Shown here one piece after another: positions 61,037 to 64,000 of a stretch of DNA of 64,000 nucleotides. The DNA is from Clostridium_AM sp964554365 (GTDB taxonomy: Bacteria; Bacillota; Clostridia; Clostridiales; Clostridiaceae): the NCBI GenBank assembly GCA_964554365.1, contig CAZKOJ010000003.1:12075-76074 (forward strand). The letters run 5' to 3'. Each line of letters begins with the position of its first letter. The first letter of the stretch is position 1. The notes under the pieces are model-generated. The model saw nothing but the letters and a program-made list of their open reading frames with translations. It was not told where the DNA came from and made no database searches. The translations under genes were made by a program, and so were the position numbers.

Positions 61037-61741
61037 TTATGTCATGGTTACTCTTATAACCTCAGTTATACATGCTAAATCTTTAACCACATCAGTATCT
61101 CTTACATACCTTGGCACTAATATAGTATAAAAACTTTTCATGCATTCTTCTGTGCATCCATCTATTTCCTCAAGTAAAAATTCAATATTTTTAATTTTTA
61201 TATTTTTCTCCTCAAAGTAATCATTAACCTTCTGCACCATTCCTTGTTTGTCCATATAGTCTATTTCAACTTTAACTAAATTACCCTTGTCTAAAAATTT
61301 AGATTCAAATTTTTTCAAACTTACAAGGGCGATAACCACAGCAACAGTTGCTAAAATGCTTAATGCATAATATCCTAATCCTACTGAAAGGCCAATACAT
61401 GCCACTACCCATAAACTAGCAGCGGTAGTGAGGCCCTTGACTGATCCTTTCTCATGTATTATTGTACCCGCACCTAGAAAGCCTACTCCACTTACTACTT
61501 GTGCACCCATTCTACCTATATCTGCTTTTAAAGCACTAGCTAATTCAGGATTTTTTATTATCATTTGAGTAGTTTTTTCTAAATCATATAATTGTATAAT
61601 AGATATTACACAAGCACCTATGCACACAAGTATATGTGTCCTAAATCCAGCTGGCCTATTTTTATATTCTCTTTCATATCCTATCAACCCTCCAATAATT
61701 ATGGCCAACATTAATCTAAATATAACTTCGTAAACATTCAT
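61037..61741 (-). CDS. MgtC/SapB family membrane protein
   Basis: 234 residues. Five N-terminal membrane segments contain the MgtC signature: GGLIGYEREYKNRPAGFRTH, the acidic ADIGRMGAQVVSGVGFLGAG and GLTTAASLWVVACIGLSVGL. A soluble ACT-like C-terminal domain follows (VKVEIDYMDKQGMVQKVNDY). In pathogens MgtC supports growth at low magnesium and inside macrophages; in Bacillus relatives the role is unclear. AGGGG precedes the ATG. It lies on the same strand as the radical SAM and kinase genes with 60-90 base gaps and may be separately transcribed. Confidence 0.93.
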   Translation of the reverse strand: MNVYEVIFRLMLAIIIGGLIGYEREYKNRPAGFRTHILVCIGACVISIIQLYDLEKTTQMIIKNPELASALKADIGRMGAQVVSGVGFLGAGTIIHEKGSVKGLTTAASLWVVACIGLSVGLGYYALSILATVAVVIALVSLKKFESKFLDKGNLVKVEIDYMDKQGMVQKVNDYFEEKNIKIKNIEFLLEEIDGCTEECMKSFYTILVPRYVRDTDVVKDLACITEVIRVTMT

Positions 61742-61801
61742 GGAAATAACCCCTTAATTTACTTTTTGTATTTTTCCTATTATAACAAAGTTTTAATTAA
61801 A

Positions 61802-63859
61802 TTAATATATATCTGCAAATTCAATGCAAACTTTTTCATAAATTTTATACTTTTCCACTTTGTAATCTGTAGAAGTTACACTGCACTGATCTAAAGCTTC
61901 ACTACATGGAAATTTTATGATAAACTCTGCCCCTTTTCCTTCTTCGCTAATACAGCTTATGTTACCGCCCTGCATTTCCACAAAAGATTTAACTAGAGAT
62001 AACCCAATACCACTACCTTCACATTTTCTTCTAAAAGACTTATCAACCTGTATAAATCTCTCAAAAATAGCTCTTTGCTTACTTTGGACAATGCCTATTC
62101 CATTATCCTTAATGCTAATCATAATATAATTTTTTCTATCATAAATGCTAACTAAAATATGACCATTTACATTACTAAATTTGATGGCATTAGATAAAAG
62201 ATTTAACATTATCCTTTCCATAAACTCTAAATCGCACATAACAAACTTTTCTTCTATTTCTGTATCAAAAATAATATTTAAATTCTTGCTATTAACATAT
62301 GGTATTACTGAACATATTATATCCTCTATTAGTTCTACTATATTACAGCATTTCATATTTGGCTTTAGAAAACCAGCTTCTATTTTAGTACTATCTATTA
62401 AATTATTGCACAATTTCAGTAACCTACTACAGTTTTGTTTTGCTATGCAATTGTACTTTTTCATATTTGATAAATCCTTTTTATCTATATATAGCTGTTG
62501 TAATTGCAATGCACTACATATAACATTTAATGGAGTTCTTAGTTCATGAGAGAAATTAGCAAAAAATTCCACACCTAAGTTTTCATTTTGTTCTAATTCC
62601 ATTTTTAATCTTTCAAATTGTTTTCTTTCCTCTATGCTTCTTATAACAGACATATAATGTTTCTTGTTTTCTAAATCTATTGGTATAGTGGATATCTCCA
62701 CATCCATTTCTTGTTCCTTATTATTCATTACCTTTTCTTCACTAAATATGATTTCTTCGTATTTATTAACATATTCCGTTTCCTTGTTAATTAGATTATG
62801 ACATTGTTTTGGCATTACTGAAAATATATTTTGATTAATCACTTCTTTTTTCATGTTAAATTTAAATAAATCAATGAAAGCCTTATTTACATAGGTTATC
62901 TTATGATTTTCTCTAACAATTACGGCATCCGGTAGAAATTCCAGAAATTTTTTATATTTATTCTTATTTTTTTGTACATTAATCTTTGTTTTTTTTAATT
63001 CTTCATTTTTTGTATTTAATATGGTATTTAGTTTTTCCAGTTCTTTAGCCTTATCGTTTAACTCCTTAAATATAGATTTATAAGGAACTCTTAATGTTGC
63101 CTTAATTATGGCCCAATACAATAAGAAATAAGCTATAAGTTTAAATAAATATCCAACTAAACGGGATATGCATTTATCGTTTATAAGTATAATATGTGAA
63201 AAATATGATAAAAGTGAAAAAATTATAAATAAGTTCAATAATGTAAATGATTGATTATCAAATTGTTCCTTATTTTTATTTAATAAATATACTGAACAAG
63301 AAAAAAGAAAAAAGAAAACATACTTACTTACATTCATAAATCTTGTAATTCCATTCCCTTCTATATAGCAATTAGGGAATATATGAAGTTTAAATATAGA
63401 TAAAATCACCAAAATAGTTATAAGAAGATAGCTGCAAAATACCTTTTTTATATTTATTTTTTTATTAATCATTTTAAAAGCTATGAGAATAGAGATACAT
63501 TCCATATATCTTTTTCCTTGTGCCAATTGCATGTATGAATTAATCATTTCTTTATTATTTATGACAAAGCCTTTAAAGGACAAAATGTATATTAAATCTA
63601 AAGTTCCCGTAAAGCAATAAGCTATAGCTAAAAAAGTAAAAAAAGTATCTTTGCAATAGTCGTGTGTATTTAAGGCAATTAACCCAATGCTATATCCTAT
63701 TACCATAGAAAAAATCTCTACTCCTGTATGAAATAAACATAAGTCTGATTTTATTAAGTAAAAGCTTACTATACATACTACAAGTATTGACATAAGTTTC
63801 AACAATTCATCAAAGTTTATTCTTATCCTGCTTTTTAAATCATTGATGCGTTTTTCCAT
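61802..63859 (-). CDS. MASE3-PAS hybrid sensor histidine kinase
   Basis: 685 residues. Seven or eight N-terminal membrane segments (about 15-250) resemble the MASE3 sensor (GYSIGLIALNTHDYCKDTFF, TGTLDLIYILSFKGF). A coiled coil (about 265-300) leads to a PAS domain (about 300-415, PDAVIVRENHKITYVNKAFI). HisKA with His438 in NFSHELRTPLNVI and an ATPase domain (NLLSNAIKFS, IKDNGIGI, GSGIGLSLVKSFV) complete it. It has no attached receiver and no neighbouring response regulator in the window, so it is an orphan here. AAAGGGAG precedes the ATG. Confidence 0.92.
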   Translation of the reverse strand: MEKRINDLKSRIRINFDELLKLMSILVVCIVSFYLIKSDLCLFHTGVEIFSMVIGYSIGLIALNTHDYCKDTFFTFLAIAYCFTGTLDLIYILSFKGFVINNKEMINSYMQLAQGKRYMECISILIAFKMINKKINIKKVFCSYLLITILVILSIFKLHIFPNCYIEGNGITRFMNVSKYVFFFLFSCSVYLLNKNKEQFDNQSFTLLNLFIIFSLLSYFSHIILINDKCISRLVGYLFKLIAYFLLYWAIIKATLRVPYKSIFKELNDKAKELEKLNTILNTKNEELKKTKINVQKNKNKYKKFLEFLPDAVIVRENHKITYVNKAFIDLFKFNMKKEVINQNIFSVMPKQCHNLINKETEYVNKYEEIIFSEEKVMNNKEQEMDVEISTIPIDLENKKHYMSVIRSIEERKQFERLKMELEQNENLGVEFFANFSHELRTPLNVICSALQLQQLYIDKKDLSNMKKYNCIAKQNCSRLLKLCNNLIDSTKIEAGFLKPNMKCCNIVELIEDIICSVIPYVNSKNLNIIFDTEIEEKFVMCDLEFMERIMLNLLSNAIKFSNVNGHILVSIYDRKNYIMISIKDNGIGIVQSKQRAIFERFIQVDKSFRRKCEGSGIGLSLVKSFVEMQGGNISCISEEGKGAEFIIKFPCSEALDQCSVTSTDYKVEKYKIYEKVCIEFADIY

Positions 63860-64000
63860 AAAACTTTACTCCCTTTCATAATATTCAAATAGCACATTAC
63901 CAAAATATTATGTTTGTTGATTTAAAGAATTAATTTTATTTCATTTTGTTATAATTTTACTTTATTATATTTTAGCATATTTTGTTTATTTTAGGAATAA
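63860..64000. other. Window-end intergenic sequence
   Basis: The upstream region of the MASE3 kinase gene, very AT-rich. A 15-base match to the core of the R1/R2 repeats (AATATTATGTTTGTT) occurs near 63905-63919 but does not extend. Confidence 0.3.

Noticed and set aside
63895..63930. Third copy of the R1/R2 repeat
   Set aside because: Only about 15 bases match and the rest diverges; AT-rich sequence makes this plausible by chance.
1..64000. CRISPR arrays, insertion sequences, prophage or tRNA genes
   Set aside because: No regularly spaced repeats, transposase, integrase, phage structural genes or cloverleaf with CCA-type ends were noticed; absence is by eye only.

Overview
The window reads as chromosomal DNA of a low-GC, spore-forming Firmicute. 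The genus Clostridium (cluster I, perhaps a botulinum/sporogenes relative) is the best fit, inferred from the strong A+T bias, GGAGG ribosome sites with ATG/GTG/TTG starts, a Tlp spore protein, clostridial-type ferredoxin, and ZTP and lysine riboswitches. I see no rRNA, tRNA, CRISPR array, transposase or prophage gene.

Region by region. 0-5.3 kb: end of an FtsX-type permease, the tlp spore gene, and a three-gene minus-strand cassette (MerR regulator, BtrH-like protein, membrane protein) bracketed by two roughly 110-bp direct repeats. 5.4-11.2 kb: a tightly overlapping plus-strand operon of ABC ATPase, permease fused to an M1 peptidase, permease, ECF sigma factor, small membrane protein (candidate anti-sigma) and a further permease. 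11.3-15.8 kb: a staygreen-family protein, a small membrane protein, hisS behind a leader-peptide attenuator, an L,D-transpeptidase and a secreted DUF1002 protein. 16-20.3 kb: a sigma-54 activator divergent from a transporter and an M20 amidohydrolase, with a recognisable -24/-12 promoter and two upstream dyads. 20.6-22 kb: a stand-alone AICAR transformylase under a ZTP riboswitch. 22-31.8 kb: two chemoreceptors flanking a two-component system and a three-gene cell-envelope glycosylation operon whose gtrA gene carries a frameshift. Both the regulator gene and the glycosylation operon have 11-bp tandem repeats upstream. 32-39.8 kb: a DUF975/RDD/SpoIIM/DUF58/MoxR/DUF4350/DUF4129 membrane-protein cluster.

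40-43 kb is a copper module (copZ, copA, csoR with its operator). 43.2-48.7 kb holds a lipoprotein with duplicated domains and a two-component system between two paralogous NlpC/P60 wall hydrolases. 48.8-54.7 kb holds ferredoxin, oligoendopeptidase F, a GNAT acetyltransferase, a thioredoxin-reductase/glutaredoxin pair and a DUF4397 protein. Within this stretch, at 52.2-52.5 kb, a tiny operon encodes a 72-codon protein with the KKGKGSY motif of ArfA/BrfA ribosome-rescue factors, and an intrinsic terminator lies inside its reading frame. This is the most striking item in the window. 54.8-64 kb: a CapA-like protein, a LysP-type permease under a lysine riboswitch, a BlaI repressor with an M56 sensor protease carrying a DUF881 domain instead of a penicillin-binding domain, a radical SAM/SPASM protein, an MgtC-like protein and a MASE3/PAS histidine kinase.

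The common themes are envelope sensing and remodelling (ABC exporters, wall hydrolases, glycosylation, BlaI/M56) and RNA-level control: a ZTP aptamer, a lysine aptamer, a probable His leader peptide and a terminator-truncated rescue-factor mRNA. All functional assignments rest on motif recognition by eye; no database search was run.
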